This document shows positions 5,216 through 5,250 of a stretch of 5,250 nucleotides of DNA, piece after piece. Each line of letters starts with the position of its first letter. Position 1 is the stretch's first letter. The position numbers were made by a program, and so were the translations under genes. The notes below the pieces were generated by a model, which was given only the letters and a program-made list of their open reading frames with translations, did no database searches and was not told the origin of the DNA. This DNA is from Parachlamydiaceae bacterium (GTDB taxonomy: Bacteria; Chlamydiota; Chlamydiia; Chlamydiales; Parachlamydiaceae), in the NCBI GenBank assembly GCA_013698165.1, contig JACCVN010000489.1, positions 1 to 5,250 on the forward strand. Reading direction: 5' to 3'.

Positions 5216-5250
5216 TGTACGATCAGAAAAAACGCAGAAACGTGAAGGCA
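5175..5250 (+). CDS. Partial CDS, N-terminus resembling a TetR-family regulator (cut by window end)
   Basis: An open frame begins at ATG 5175 (MRNLALNKK before the next Met) or ATG 5202 and runs to the window edge. From 5202 it reads MNTSNVRSEKTQKREG. The SEKTQKREG stretch resembles the segment just before helix 1 in TetR regulators, where (K/R)-x-x-(I/L)-L-x-A-A usually follows. The divergent position to a TetA-like exporter and the intervening palindrome agree with this. Neither start has a clear Shine-Dalgarno; the best one belongs to the short ORF at 5165, so reinitiation is possible. Only 16 to 25 codons are visible, so the family call is tentative. The other frame from ATG 5215 (MYDQKKRRNVKA) is also open to the edge. 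Confidence 0.3.
   Translation, partial: MRNLALNKKMNTSNVRSEKTQKREG

Overview
This is an AT-rich bacterial window with an accessory character. From left to right it holds: a 410-residue protein on the minus strand with a glycosyltransferase-like (GT-A) DxD motif; a divergently transcribed 315-residue protein with an F-box-like N-terminus; a degraded intergenic stretch of different composition; an AbiE type IV toxin-antitoxin locus with an intact antitoxin and a broken toxin; a TetA-like major facilitator (MFS) efflux protein on the minus strand; and the first codons of a divergent gene cut by the right edge. Host-type folds (F-box, an orphan sugar-transferase-like protein) beside a decayed defence module suggest an intracellular or amoeba-associated bacterium, for instance Legionellales or an environmental chlamydia. 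This is inference: there is no rRNA or housekeeping marker here to settle the taxon.

Left half (1-2466). The GT-like gene (116-1348, minus) and the F-box-like gene (1519-2466, plus) leave from a shared 170-bp region. It contains a good sigma70-type promoter for the F-box gene, a Shine-Dalgarno for each gene, and a 7+7 bp dyad just upstream of the GT-like start. Both proteins are soluble, lack signal peptides and have no metabolic neighbours, so a pair of secreted host-manipulating effectors is a reasonable hypothesis. The GT-like gene ends at a TGA beyond which the same frame stays open to the window edge.

Middle (2467-3852). The 247 bp between the F-box gene and the AbiE locus look like a relic in their first part and like an AbiE promoter-operator in their last 45 bp. 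The promoter (TTGACT, 17 bp, TAGAAT) sits so close to the abiEi ATG that the transcript should be leaderless. An inverted repeat brackets its -35 box and is a natural autorepression operator. The toxin gene overlaps the antitoxin by ATGA, as expected for a coupled pair, but it has lost one T in a T-run and its C-terminal part. What remains is probably a functional antitoxin-repressor without a working toxin.

Right part (3853-5250). The MFS gene is intact, with a DHA1/TetA motif A and motif C. Upstream lies a compact divergent control region with a perfect 14-bp palindrome. On the other side begins a reading frame whose first residues resemble the N-terminus of a TetR-family regulator, suggesting a classical tetA/tetR-like divergent arrangement. 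That last call rests on only 16 to 25 codons.

No tRNA, rRNA, CRISPR array, insertion-sequence terminal repeats or convincing intrinsic terminator was seen.
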